From contig CAKMRJ010005412.1 of the NCBI GenBank assembly GCA_928212115.1, forward strand, positions 246,068,681 through 246,132,680: a DNA stretch of 64,000 nt. Direction: 5' to 3'. This DNA comes from Lactuca virosa. Lineage: Eukaryota > Streptophyta > Magnoliopsida > Asterales > Asteraceae. Position 1 is the first letter of the stretch; every line of letters starts with the position of its first letter. The notes beneath the pieces are model-generated. The model was not told the DNA's origin and did not search any database. It saw only the letters and a program-made list of their open reading frames with translations. The position numbers and the translations under genes are program-made. Shown here one piece after another: positions 45,316 through 56,882 of this stretch.

Positions 45316-45334
45316 TAAAATTAATTATAAAAGA
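44318..45334. other. Interior of the MULE
   Basis: No transposase. It holds an ATC-rich stretch (44399-44450), CAAAATC-rich repeats (44520-44850) and a GC-richer segment (44850-45180), which could be a captured host fragment but matches nothing I recognise. Two (TA)n runs follow (45209-45252 and 45271-45312). Short open frames here look like chance. Confidence 0.5.
45209..45312. repeat. Two (TA)n runs separated by a short spacer
   Basis: TA runs of about 21 units each (45209-45252, 45271-45312). Each is followed by a related spacer beginning TCATAA, so the block looks like a tandem duplication. Open frames across it are artefacts. Confidence 0.92.
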
Positions 45335-45486
45335 ATTTAATAAGGGCATAATAGTCTTTTTTAGTTCAACTAGAAACCAAGTGTGCAATAAAAACGTATA
45401 TTAGGGACCTTCCTAGTTAAAAAAATTATTAGGGACCAAACGTGCAAATTACCCCAAATCATAGGGACCATTCGTGTAAATTACTC
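45330..45486 (-). repeat. Right terminal inverted repeat of the MULE
   Basis: Reverse complement of the left repeat, ending at 45486 before TATAATCAA. Confidence 0.88.
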
Positions 45487-45495
45487 TATAATCAA

Positions 45496-46527
45496 GCATA
45501 GTCACACCTAGTAACTGATTTACACATTCTCGTAAAATATCAATTACTTTCCTATGTACCTAAAAAATCCACATGTACTCACATGGCAGGTTAGTGAAGA
45601 CTACTTATTAACTTTGCCTCATGCCATGTGTTGCTCTCCAACCTACCGCTTGCATAAACCTATTCGGGGTAATATACCAAGTTCCTTCGAACTCATACAA
45701 ACACAATTTTATAATTACCTCAGTAATCCTTTATTTTACCACTAACTTAACTTGGTAACCAATTTTTACCAAACTCATCGAGTCCTACACTACAACTACC
45801 AAACAACCTAACCTCATAGGTCGTTAACTCGATCACTCACTTCTGATCATTCTATAACTTAGGGTTTGTAACCCCCCGTTAATTGGATTAATATTCTCAC
45901 CCAATAATTCATCCATCCAGGTTTCCCTTCGATTCCATAATAACACCCTATCACGGACCCTATTAACCAACTCAAGTTACAACGAATTTATTGTAACTAC
46001 ATTACATAATAACAGGACGAGAAAATACCTTATATCGTTCCATAATTGCTTCCTCGCGTTTCTTCATAAGTATGTACTCCTATAGGTAGTTAGTCATTAT
46101 GTAAGTGTTCGTGACTTTCATTGGGAAAACATTCAACGGAAAAACGGTTTCAAGTTATGTATATTACTGGAAATGCGATCACGTGTTGTGCTCTCTAGAG
46201 GGACGCGACATGTCTAAGCCACGTGTATGCCTCATATTAATTTGTTTTTTTTACTTCTGTCATGTGTCACCATTTCAAGCAACATGTCCAACCACCTGGA
46301 TCACCTGACGCGTCGCACAATTGAAGAGGTGTGTCGCTTTATTGAGCCACGCGCCGTGGTTCTAAGGCCACTTGCGACGTTCGTGTATTGTTTGACTTTA
46401 GTTGACCTTTTCTAAATTACAATATACTTCTCGGTTCTTCATTTTCAGTAATTACAATTCCATTTTCTTTTAAGTTCTCTCTTAAGAATGAACGAGTTAC
46501 ACATGCAATCTGACAATTAATATAATT
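45496..46527. other. AT-rich stretch without a gene
   Basis: No coding frame is recognised. Around 45866 TGTAACCCCCCG resembles an LTR start, and CCAGGTTTCCC near 45919 resembles LTR sequence at 38748, so old LTR debris is likely. The ends cannot be placed. Confidence 0.35.
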
Positions 46528-46954
46528 CAAGGTTGTGAATATTGGAATCCTACATAGGATCACAAAATCATAATTATAAGATCAATTTGGGGTTGTAAAA
46601 TCCTACCAAAAGCATTTTAAAATACCAAAAACATATTTTCATCCATCAATAGACCATTTAACCATTCAGGTAACAATAAATTTTTTAAAACATGAAAAAT
46701 ACATCTTCAATATGTCATTTAACAATAAAAATTTCAAAAGGGTTTTTTAGGGTTCATATTCGATGTACTTAGTTAATCCAACACAAAATATTAAAACTTT
46801 TAAAAAAATAAAAAAATACCAATCTTACTATATATCGACCTAGGATCTTATGATTATACCTTGATCTGACCCAAAAGGAACCAAGTATGATCGGGATGAT
46901 TTTACCTAGGTGAGGTTGTACGATCCTACAATTAAGATCACGATTTCAACCTTG
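46528..46954. mobile_element. hAT-like MITE
   Basis: Terminal inverted repeats CAAGGTTG...CAACCTTG, with further inverted matches around GTAGGAT and GATCACA, enclose 427 bp without coding capacity. Flanks ATATAATT (46520-46527) and ATATCATT (46955-46962) agree at 7 of 8 positions, as expected for an aged 8-bp hAT duplication. The superfamily call rests on duplication size and the CA start of the termini only. Confidence 0.55.
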
Positions 46955-46962
46955 ATATCATT

Positions 46963-47139
46963 TGTTTGACAAAGGTTATTTTTCTAAAGATAATTTTTTT
47001 TGTAACTATTAAATTATTATTTTTATGTAAGATAATATCATTTGTAAGATAGAGAAATACAATATGATAATATTAAAATAATACTTTGTGTAACATAGAA
47101 AATATTACATCAAGTAAGATAATGTGATAAAATTAAATT

Positions 47140-47184
<45 letters not shown>

Positions 47185-48730
47185 ATATATAGATATATAT
47201 ATATAGATTAAAAAAACCCTTAAATTTTGATCATATTTTTGAAAATGCCCTAAAATTATATCGTTGACTGGTTTATCGGGTAAAAACTGAAATATGTAAA
47301 TAGTTGCTAGTTTTGTGGGTTTAAATGTTAAAAAAATATTATTGAGTATGAAATAAAAATGTAAGAACTTTTATAAATATTTGCCATTAATTTAAACTTA
47401 AATAAAAGTAACATATGCTCCTAGATTACTTATTTTCACCATGGATCGCTCAATTTCATTGAGTTTAAGTTTTAGTTTTAGAACTGATGATTCTATAATT
47501 GATGTCCATTTCTTCCAAAATCATTTCTTATCTAATTAATCATAAATTAACTAACATCTCCATGATCTAATGCTTCCATCCATGATAGTTTCCATAATTT
47601 CTATTAGTCATCATCGAGATTACCCTCTAAAATCCATGGATTGACATTAAAGTCTTAGATGAAAAGTATAAACACAATTGGTTCCAAATGGAGACTTTCG
47701 TGGCGATTGTTGATGATTCCACTTGAGATTTGAATTTAGATAATTTAATTTAATTAAGGTTTTACCCTAACTCTTAAAGTTTAGTCTTTTGCCCCGTATT
47801 GAACCCTTTTCAAAGAACTTAAGGCCTTGACTAAGTCAACCCTAGTTATTACAAGTTTGGTAACTTTGACATTTTAGTCTCTTATGTCTTACTTCCAATT
47901 TAATAGACCAATTAATTTCTTTTACTCAAGTACATAATCCTTCCTAATAAATAAAGATCTTTTTGCCACATGTCACATTCTCATTTATTTTGCCACATGT
48001 AATTTTGTGGTTATTTTAAATAATTTTTATTCCACATGTTATTTTATGTTTTTTTTTTCATTTTATTAAATTGTAGATAATATTTATATTTAATAATAAA
48101 TGCATATCAATTTCATTAATGAACTTTCCTTCTAATTCCAAAATTACCAAAATAAAGATTCATTAGTTTTCTTTATTTATTTATCTAAATTATTTCTTTA
48201 AATTTAAAAGAGAAAAAAAAACACTTTAAATTTTATAATTAAATATTTTCTCATTTTACTTATAAATTCATACTTTTCAAATGTTTAAAATTTTGTATTT
48301 AGTTTTTTTTTTAATAAACTCATTTAATACATGGGTCTCACACCTAGTTATATATTATTTAAATAATTATTTTAATTATTTTATTGTATTAATATTATTT
48401 ACATTAGTTTTTTTATTTAATTACTTTGTTTTATTAAAAAAATATTTTCACTAAAAGCCAAAAGATGGGGATGTTACAATTATTTAATTACAAATTTTAC
48501 TTAACTAAAATTTAAATTAAATTGATATTTATTTTCAAAAAATCCTATAATTTTCCCATTTTTTTTTTAATTTTTGCTCAATTTTTAGCTTTGCAAGTTA
48601 ACTTCTAGTTATACACAAGTTTTGATTTTACGAAAAAAAACAAACGTCACATACATCTTAGTGTTTCTTAAATAAGCAAAGGTTTCAAAAAATAGTATTC
48701 ATAGTGTGGCATCGTTATCAGGCTATATAT
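46963..48730. other. AT-rich stretch without a gene
   Basis: Very AT-rich, with an interrupted TA run at 47140-47206. GGGGATGTTACA at 48467-48478 looks like an LTR end, but no partner with a matching duplication was found. No coding frame is recognised. Confidence 0.5.
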
Positions 48731-49129
48731 TGTTGGAACTTTGCTCTACAAGATTACAATGTGGGACTTATCCCACATAGGTGGAAGAGAAAACTTTATC
48801 CCACTTTATAAGGTTTGTCCCACTCATTTATTCAAATGGATCAAGTAATGGGTTGAGCAAATTGGGTTTGGGTTGTGGTGTTGGACTAGTCAAATTTAGC
48901 TAGTAGTAGGCTTGGATTTTTGAATATTAATGGTCAAAGATAGGGCCTTGGGCCTTGGGGCTCTTCTTGACTAAATAATATTTTTATATATATAATCCGA
49001 ATTTAGTTAGTCATTAATTAATTTTTATTTATTAATTATAAAATAAATTCTGTTAGATAAAAGATTAACTGCGGTTAGTTTTTTTAGCAGTTAATTTCGG
49101 TTGGTGGTTTATAACTAGCATTGCAAGCC

Positions 49130-49136
49130 TATAAAT
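49130..49136 (+). promoter_or_regulatory. TATA box of the copia family
   Basis: TATAAAT in AAGCCTATAAATGGAGGAT. It is conserved in all four LTRs (also 54614-54620, 57257-57263, 62748-62754). Confidence 0.7.
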
Positions 49137-49401
49137 GGAGGATATCTGACAGAATTTAAGAGGCTAATGAACCACAAACACTTTCTCTGAAAAATCGTTC
49201 TTGATGTCAAAAGGGATCATGGTGAATTTCGACAGATTCAAGATCTGTTCTTGAATTGGTTGTTGTATCCTCAAGACAGACCCATTCCAGGGAAATTTCT
49301 ATCTTAGCACACTGCAAAAGCAGGCCTCAATCTGTATAATTTCGAGATTTAATTTCCTGTGTAATCAACTTTCAAGTATGTTTTCTGTAATCTTATTCTT
49401 G

Positions 49402-49405
<4 letters not shown>

Positions 49406-49451
<46 letters not shown>
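49406..49451. repeat. (TA)n microsatellite in LTR A
   Basis: About 23 TA units. At the same place LTR C has a long interrupted run (57531-57580), and LTRs B and D only about five units. Confidence 0.92.
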
Positions 49452-49454
<3 letters not shown>

Positions 49455-49535
49455 TTTCGTTTGTTTCATTTAAATTACTTTGTTGATTGTATACTTCTGT
49501 ATTAACAATCTAAGACAGAAATCAAAGAGTGAAGA

Positions 49536-52500
49536 ATGGATCAAAACTCCATCATCAAAACACATGTGGAAAAGCCTGAGAAATTCAAAGGCTCAGATTT
49601 TCGGAGATGACAACAGAAGATGTTGTTTTATCTAACAACTCTTCATGTTTCCAATGTTCTCACTGATGATTCTCCCTCTCCTCCCACTGGGGTAACTACT
49701 GCAGAAGGAGTAACACCACCCACTGCAGCCTAATTGGCAGAACACCAAAGGGCAGTGGAAACTTGGAACACAAATAAATATAATTGCAGAAATTATATTC
49801 TAAATGCCTTGGATGATTCCCTCTATGATATTTACTCTACCATCACAATGCAAGAAGATATATGGGGAATCACTGGAAAAGAAATACAAAACAAAGTGGC
49901 ATGGTTCCAAGAAATTCGTGATTGGAAAATTCATGAATTTCAAGATGGTGGATACCAAATCTATCCTCAAACAAGTGGAGGAAATTCAAGTTATTGCACA
50001 TGATCTTGAAGTTGAAGGTATGGGTATAAACTCTAACTTTCTTGTTGGTTCAATCATTGAAAAACTTCCTCCTTCTTGGAAGAATTTCAAACTATATCTT
50101 AAACACTTAACTGATGACATGAGTTTTGAGCAACTTGTGTTGAGAATTCGTGTGGAAGAAGATAACAGATTGAATGAAAAGGCAGATGCAAATTCCTTGT
50201 AACCAAGTGCAAACTTTGTTGGAGAAGCAAGTACTTCAAGGACAAAGCACAACAACAAGAAAGGGAAGCAAGGCTCCAAAAACTCTTCCAAAGATGGAAA
50301 AAATCATGGCCCTAACAAGAAGAATTTCAAGAAGAATTCTGGTCCATGCTATGTTTGTGGCAAAACTGGACACAAGGCCAAAGATTGCAGATTTAGGAGG
50401 GGTCAAGGAGGAAACAATGGAGGGAACAATGGAAACAATGGTGGTAATTCCGGTGGAGGAAATTTTGGTCAAGCCAACATGGTTTAATCACCAAATCAGT
50501 TTGTTGCTGTGATTCAAACCAACATGGTTAGCAATTGTGTGGTGGTGGATTATACTGGAGCCACAAGGCACATTTGCAACTCCCGAACCATCTTTTCTAC
50601 ATACCAGAAAGTCTCGGATTCTGAACCAATGTTTATGGGGAATGGCTCTAATGCAAAAGTTGAAGGAAAGGGGAAAGTGAAGCTGCAATTGACTTCTGAA
50701 AATGAACTTATTTTAACTGATGTTTTGCATGTTCCTAAAATTACTAAGAATTTGATTTCTGGTCCTATTCTTAGTAACAAAGGTTTCAAACTTGTATTTG
50801 AGTCTGATAAGTTTGTTCTCACCAAGGGTGGGGTGTATGTTGGAAAGGGATACCTTAGTGAAGGTCTCTTCAAAGTCAGTGTCTTACCTCTGTACTATGG
50901 TGTTGAAACACCAAACAATGATGTAACCAATGTTAATGCTAATGCAATAATGGGCACTACTAGCCCCTCTTCTATGTATATGCATGATCCTTCAATTTTG
51001 TAGCATTCTCGTTTGGGACATGTCAATTTTAGTTCTATTCAAACAATGGCAAAACTTGGCATGTTACCAAAATGTTCATTAGATAAAAACATAAAATGTG
51101 AGGTTTGTGTAGAATCAAAATTTTCACAACATCCTCATAAATCAGTTGAAAAATCTAATGATATACTTGGCTTAATCCACTCTGATTTATGTGATTTTAG
51201 AGCAACACCTACAAGAGGAGGAAAGAATTATTATATATCTTTTATTGATGATTGCAGCAAGTATTGTTATATTATTTGTTAAAACAAAGATGAAGCCTTG
51301 AATTATTTTAAGAATTACATGGCTGAAATTGAAAATCAACTTGACAAAAAGATCAAAATTCTAAGTTCTGATCGAGGAGGAGAATATGAATCCAAAGACT
51401 TTGCTGAATTTTGTTCTTTAAATGGTATTATACATCAAACAACTGCTCCATATACTCCTCAACAAAATGGAGTGGCAGAAAGAAATAACTACAATATTGA
51501 AAAACATGATTAATTCAATGTTAATTACTTCTGGAGCACCACATAATCTGTGGGGAGAAGCATGTCTTGCAGCAAATTCAATACTTAATAGAATTCCTCA
51601 TAAAAAGAGTGATAAATCACTCTATCATCTTTGGAAAGGGAGGTTACCCTCTTATAAAAGGATGAAAGTGTGGGGTTGCCTTGCTAAGGTACAAGTACCT
51701 CTTCCCAAGTGGACTAAACTTGGACCAAAAACCATATATTGCATCTATCTTGGCCCTACCATGAATAGTGCAGCCTATAGGTTTCTTGTGTTTAAATCAC
51801 ATGTTGATGATATCCATAACCAAACCATCATGGAATCAGCAGAGGCTGAATTCTTTGAAAATACTTTTCCTTTTAAGGATAAAGGGAAAGAGGTTACCTG
51901 CTCTAGGAAAAGACCTCTAGATGATGGACTAAATGATACCATTCCAGACAAAAGTTTACAATCAAATGAAGAGAGTTCTTCTAAGGTTCAAGAAGAGAAC
52001 TTAGAACCCAGAAGAAGCAAACGGGGCAAAATAGCCAAAGATTTTGGACCTGATTACATGACCTATGTAGTGAATATAGGAACCACAAACCTACAAGGAT
52101 GCTATGGATTCGTCTGAAGCTCCTTTTGGAAAGAGGCAATCAAAAGTGAGATTGATTCCATTGTGCAGAATAACACTTGGAAATTGGTAGATTTGCCACC
52201 AGGGCAAAAACCAATTGGGCACAAATGGGTATTCAAGAAGAAGTTTAGACCTGATGGTACCATTGAGAAGTACAAAGCTCGTTTAGTAGCTAAAGGGTAT
52301 CGTCAAAAAAAGGGTCAAGACTTCTTTGACACCTATTCACCTGTTACAAGAATTACATCGATTCGCACATTAGTAGCAATTGCAGCCATTCAGAATTTGG
52401 GAAATACACCAATGGATGTGAAAACTGCCTTCTTGTATGGTGAACTAGATGAAGAGATATATATCAACCAACCTGAAGGGTTTGTGGTTAAGGGTCAAGA

Positions 52501-53622
52501 AAACAAAGTTTGTAAGCTAGTTAGATCACTTTATGGACTAAAACAGGCTCCAAAGCAATGGCTTGAGAAGTTTTACAACACATTACATTCTAATGGATTT
52601 AGAATTAATGAATGTGATAAATGTGTTTATGTTAAACAATACAAAAATGCTTGTGTCATCATATGCTTGTATGTGGATGATATGCTTATAATGGGTACTA
52701 ATTTGGATGTGATCAATCAAACCAAGAAAATGCTACACTCCTCCTTTTCCATGAAGGACTTGGGAGTAGTAGTAGATGTGATCCTTGGTGTAAGAGTTCA
52801 AAGAAGATCAGATGGTTTACTCTTACTCAGTCCCATTATATTGAAAGTGTACTTAAGAAGTTTGGACACTATGATGACAAGCCGGTAGTCACCCCTTTTG
52901 ATCCTTCAAGTCATCTTAAGAAGAATAAAGGTGATAATGTAGCTCAGTTAGAATATACTCAAGTTCTTGGTAGCTTAATGTATATTATGAATTGTACTAT
53001 ACCAGACTTGGCTTATAGTGTAAGTAGATTGAGTCGTTACTCCCACAATATTGGGAAAGATCATTGGTATGCATTAGTGAGAGTGCTTAGATATTTAAAG
53101 CATACAATGAATTATGGACTGCATTACACGAAATATACTCCTGTTCTTGAAGGATATTGTGATGCAAATTGGATTTCCAATACTTCAGAGGCAAAATCCA
53201 TAAGTGGATATGTGTTCACTCTTGGCGGAGCTGTTATCTCTTGGAAATCATCTAAGCAAACTGTGAATACTCGTTCTACAATGGAAGCAGAGTTTGTTAA
53301 TGTGGACAAAGCTGCTGAAGAAGCTGAATGGCTTAAAAGCTTCCTAGAAGGTATTCCTCTGTGGCCTCAACCTGTTACTGCCATTGCCATACATTGTGAT
53401 AGTATGGCTGCTCTTACTAGAGCACAAAGTCATATATACAATGGCAAGTCGAGACACGTTAGGCGCATACATATTACAATAAGAGACTTGCTGAACAATG
53501 GAATCATTTCCATTAGTTACATAAAGTCAAAGGAAAATATAGTTGATCCCTTGACAAAAGGCCTTAGTAGAGAGCAAGTTCTCTTCACATCGAGGGGAAT
53601 GGGCTTAAAGCCAACACAATGA
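49536..53622 (+). pseudogene. Copia Gag-Pol, body 1, several stops and frameshifts
   Basis: ATG at 49536 opens MDQNSIIKTHVEKPEKF. A TGA replaces the tryptophan codon in FRRWQQ near 49608, and TAA replaces a glutamine codon near 49731. In order follow the Gag core (LKQVEEIQVIAHDLE), knuckle CYVCGKTGHKAKDC (about 50348) and the protease, whose catalytic aspartate is changed (DYTGAT instead of IDTGAT, about 50550). Then come the GAG-pre-integrase segment, integrase with IHSDLCDF, FIDDCSKY and DRGGEY, and reverse transcriptase from NTWKLVDLPPGQKPIGHKW to YVDDMLIMG (about 52670). RNase H with CDANWISNTSEAKS (about 53160) ends the frame at 53622. A stop at 51280 and frameshifts near 51480, 52120 and 52770-52890 split pol. 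Domain order integrase before reverse transcriptase defines copia. Confidence 0.93.
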
Positions 53623-54211
53623 GTCACCACCTGGCGGAAACCTAACCTAGCAACATTGGAGATCCCATGGTCTAGGTTCAATAGGACAACTAGTTGGGGA
53701 AGACTCAAAGAACCACCAACACAAAGGTATGCTCACTCCTATGATATTATTTTGTGTTTTCCGTTGATGATATAGGGATGAATTCTTTATTCTTAATAAT
53801 GCTGATAGCTTTATAGTGGAATAGGACGGATTGTTCCAGATTAGCATTACCTATGTGAGATGGATGTGAGGTCGCATCTTTGGGAGCTGATATTGATAAG
53901 CTCTCTAAAAGTCTCATGAAGAAAGGATCGTTCACGATCGAAAAGAACACAACGGTAAGAAATGAACCATGCTTAGATATGATATGTGTGATACTTCTTG
54001 TTTTTTATTCTACTATAAAAAGTGGTTAGTTCAAGACTCTAGTTCACTACCCACAAAGTAGATCCAAGTAGTACTCTCTATGAAAGTTCAAGTTTTCCAA
54101 CACCTATTCAGATGCATGTCATATCTTACTTCCTTATTTGAATATCAAAGTTCACTTATTTTCTATTCAATGTGGGGTATTCTTGGAGTTTGAATAGAAA
54201 ATGTGGGGTAT
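53623..54211 (+). other. 3' untranslated part of copia body 1
   Basis: Conserved non-coding stretch between the pol stop and the next LTR, present in bodies 1 to 3. It ends in a purine-rich tract, AAAATGTGGGGTAT. The segment TGTGGGGTATT occurs twice, 31 bp apart (54171 and 54202), so the priming tract is duplicated. Confidence 0.75.
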
Positions 54212-54961
54212 TGTTGGAACTTTGCTCTACAAGATTATAATGTGGGACTTATCCCACATTGGTATTAAGAGAAAAACTTTATTCCCACTTATAAGTTTGT
54301 CCCACTCATTATTCAAATGGATCAAGTAATGGGTGAGCCAAATTGGGTTTGGTTGTGGTGTGGACTAGTCAAATTGGGCTAGTAGTAGGCTTGATATTGA
54401 AATTAATGATCAAAGATAGGGCCTTGGGCCTTGGCCTTGGGGCTCTTGGGCTCTTCTTGACTAAATAATCATTTTTATATAATAATCCGAATTTAGTTTT
54501 CATTAATTCATTTTTATTTATAATATAAATAAATTATGTTCAGATAAAAGATTAACTGAGTTAGTTTTTTAGCAGTTAATTTGGTTTGGTGTTTATAACC
54601 ACCATTGCAAGCCTATAAATGGAGGATTTCTGTGAAGAATTAAGAGGCTAATGAACCACAAAACACTTTCTCTGAAAAATCGTCTTGATGTCAAAAGGGA
54701 TCCATGGATGAATTTCGACAGATTCAAGAATCTGTTCTTGAATTGGTTGTTGTATCCTCAAGACAGACCCATTCCAGGGAAATTTCTATCTTAGGACACT
54801 ACAAAAGCAGGCCTCAATCTGTATAATTTCGAGATTTAATTTCCTGTGTAATCAACATTCAAGTATGTTTTCTGTAATCTTATTCTTGTATAATATATAT
54901 ATATTGAATTTTGTTGTTTCATTTAAATTACTTTGTTGATTGTATACTTCTGTATTAACCA
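54212..54961 (+). repeat. Copia LTR B
   Basis: Same family as LTR A, but with many one-base losses in homopolymers and a short TA run. It is bounded by body 1 on the left and body 2 on the right. It ends TTAACCA instead of TTAACA. Confidence 0.9.
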
Positions 54962-54988
54962 ATCTAAGACAGAATCAAAGAGTGAAGA

Positions 54989-56290
54989 ATGGATCAAAAC
55001 TCCATCATCAAAACACATGTGGAAAAGCCTGAGAAATTCAAAGGCTCAGATTTTCGGAGATGGCAACAGATGATGTTGTTTTATCTAACAACTTCATGTT
55101 TCCATGTTCTCACTGATGATTCTCCCTCTCCTCCCACTGGGGTAACTACTGCAGAAAGGAGTAACACAACCTACTGCAGCCCAATGGCAGAACAACAAAG
55201 AGCAGTGGAAACTTGGAACACAAATGAATATAATTGCAGAAATTATATTCTAAATGCCTTGGATTTAGAATTAATGAATGTGATAAATGTGTTTATGTTA
55301 AACAATACAATAATGCTTGTGTCATCATATGCTTGTATGTGGATGATATGCTTATAATGGGTACTAATTTCGATGTGATCAATCAAACCAAGAAAATGCT
55401 ACACTCCTCCTTTTCCATGAAGGACTGGGAGTAGTAGTAGTAGATGTGATCCTTGGTGTAAGAGTTCAAGAAGATCAGATGGTTATACTCTTACTCAGTC
55501 CCATTATATTGAAAGTTTACTTAAGAAGTTTGGACACTATGATGACAAGCCGGTAGTCACCTCTTTTGATCCTTCAAGTCATCTTAAGAAGAATAAAGGT
55601 GATAATGTAGCTCAGTTAGAATATACTCAAGTTCTTGGTAGCTTAATGTATATTATGAATTGTACTATACCGGACTTGGCTTATAGTGTAAGTAGATTGA
55701 GTCGTTACTCCCACAATCTTGGGAAATATCATTGGTATGCATTAGTGAGAGTGCTTAGATATTTAAAGCATACAATGAATTATGGACTGCATTACACGAA
55801 ATACCCTCCTGTTCTTGAAGGATATTGTGATGCAAATTGGATTTCCAATACTTCAGAGGCAAAATCCATAAGTGGATATGTGTTCACTCTTGGCGGAGCT
55901 GCTATCTCTTGGAAATCATCTAAGCAAACTGTGAATACTCGTTCTACAATGGAAGTAGAGTTTGTTGCTTTAGACAAAGCTGATGAAGAAGTTGAATGGC
56001 TTAAAAGCTTCCTAGAAGGTATTCCTCTATGGCCTCAACCTGTTACTGCCATTGCCATACATTGTGATAGTATGGCTGCTCTTACTAGAGCACAAAGTCA
56101 TATATACAATGGCAAGTCGAGACACATTAGGCGCAAACATATTACAATAAGAGACTTGCTGAAGAATGGAATCATTTCCATTAGGTACATAAAGTCAAAG
56201 GAAAATATAGCTGATCCCTTGACAAAAGGCCTTAGTAGAGAGCAAGTTCTCTTCACATCGAGGGGAATGTGCTTAAAGCCAACACAATGA
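54989..56290 (+). pseudogene. Copia Gag-Pol, body 2, large internal deletion
   Basis: The N-terminal Gag (MDQNSIIKTHVEKPEKF to NYILNALD) runs straight into the reverse transcriptase at RINECDKCVYVKQ near 55262. Compared with body 3 about 2.78 kb is missing, from mid-Gag through knuckle, protease, integrase and the N-terminal half of reverse transcriptase. The junction lies in TGGAT, present at both original breakpoints, a microhomology signature. Downstream, YVDDMLIMG, the rest of reverse transcriptase and RNase H (CDANWISNTSEAKS, HCDSMAALTRAQS) remain, with a frameshift near 55430. The frame ends at 56290. It encodes no functional enzyme. Confidence 0.93.
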
Positions 56291-56882
56291 GTCTCCACCT
56301 GCCGGAAACCTAACCTAGCAACATTGGAGATCCCATGGTCTAGGTTCAATAGGACAACTAGTTGGGGAAGACTCAAAGAAGCACTAACACAAAGGTATGC
56401 TCACTCATATGATATTATTTTGTGTTTTCCGTTGATGATATAGGGATGAATTCTTTATTCTTAATAATGCTGATAGCTTTTTAGTGGAATAGTACGGATT
56501 GTTCCAGATTAGCATTACCTATGTGAGATGGATGTGAGGTCGCATCTTTGGGAGCTGATATGGCTAAGCTCTCTAAAAGTCTCATGAAGAAAGGATTGTT
56601 CACGACCGAAAAGAACACAACGGTAAGAAATGAACCATGCTTAGATATGATATGTGTGATACTTCTTGTTTTTTATTCTACTATAAAAAGTGGTTAGTTC
56701 AAGACTCTAGTTCACTACCCACAAAGTAGATCCAGGTAGTAATCTCTATGAAAGGTTCAAGTTTTCCAACACCTATTCAGATGCATGTCATATCTTACTT
56801 CCCTTATTTGAATATCAAAGTTCACTTATTTTCTATTCGAATGTGGGGTATTCTTGGAGTTTGAATCGAAAATGTGGGGTAT
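56291..56882 (+). other. 3' untranslated part of copia body 2
   Basis: Matches 53623-54211, including the duplicated TGTGGGGTATT. It leads into LTR C. Confidence 0.75.

Larger units (their letters stand above)
36165..45486. mobile_element. Non-autonomous Mutator-like element (MULE), split by an LTR element
   Basis: Long terminal inverted repeats (36165 to about 36320 and about 45330-45486) start GAGTA and share TTACACGAATGGT and TTTGGGGTAATTTGCAC. A perfect 9-bp duplication TATAATCAA flanks it (36156-36164, 45487-45495), the hallmark size for Mutator-type transposition. After removal of the LTR element at 36388-44312 it is about 1.39 kb. No transposase is present, so it would have been moved by an enzyme supplied elsewhere. 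Confidence 0.88.
48731..49507 (+). repeat. Copia LTR A (first of the array)
   Basis: It starts TGTTGGAACTTTGCTC and ends TGTATTAACA. TATAAAT is at 49130-49136. A (TA)n run at 49406-49451 sits near the 3' end. The left flank TATAT (48726-48730) is the candidate target duplication. Confidence 0.9.

Noticed and set aside
45867..48478. A possible LTR or element with ends TGTAACCCCCCG and GGGGATGTTACA
   Set aside because: The termini look right but the flanking pentamers (GGGTT and ATTAT) do not match, and no purine tract or primer site lies next to either end.
49986..50291. Minus-strand open frames opposite copia Gag (also at 58113, 58363, 63570)
   Set aside because: They recur in each copia body because Gag does. 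They are antisense shadows of a real coding strand with zinc-knuckle and Gag motifs.
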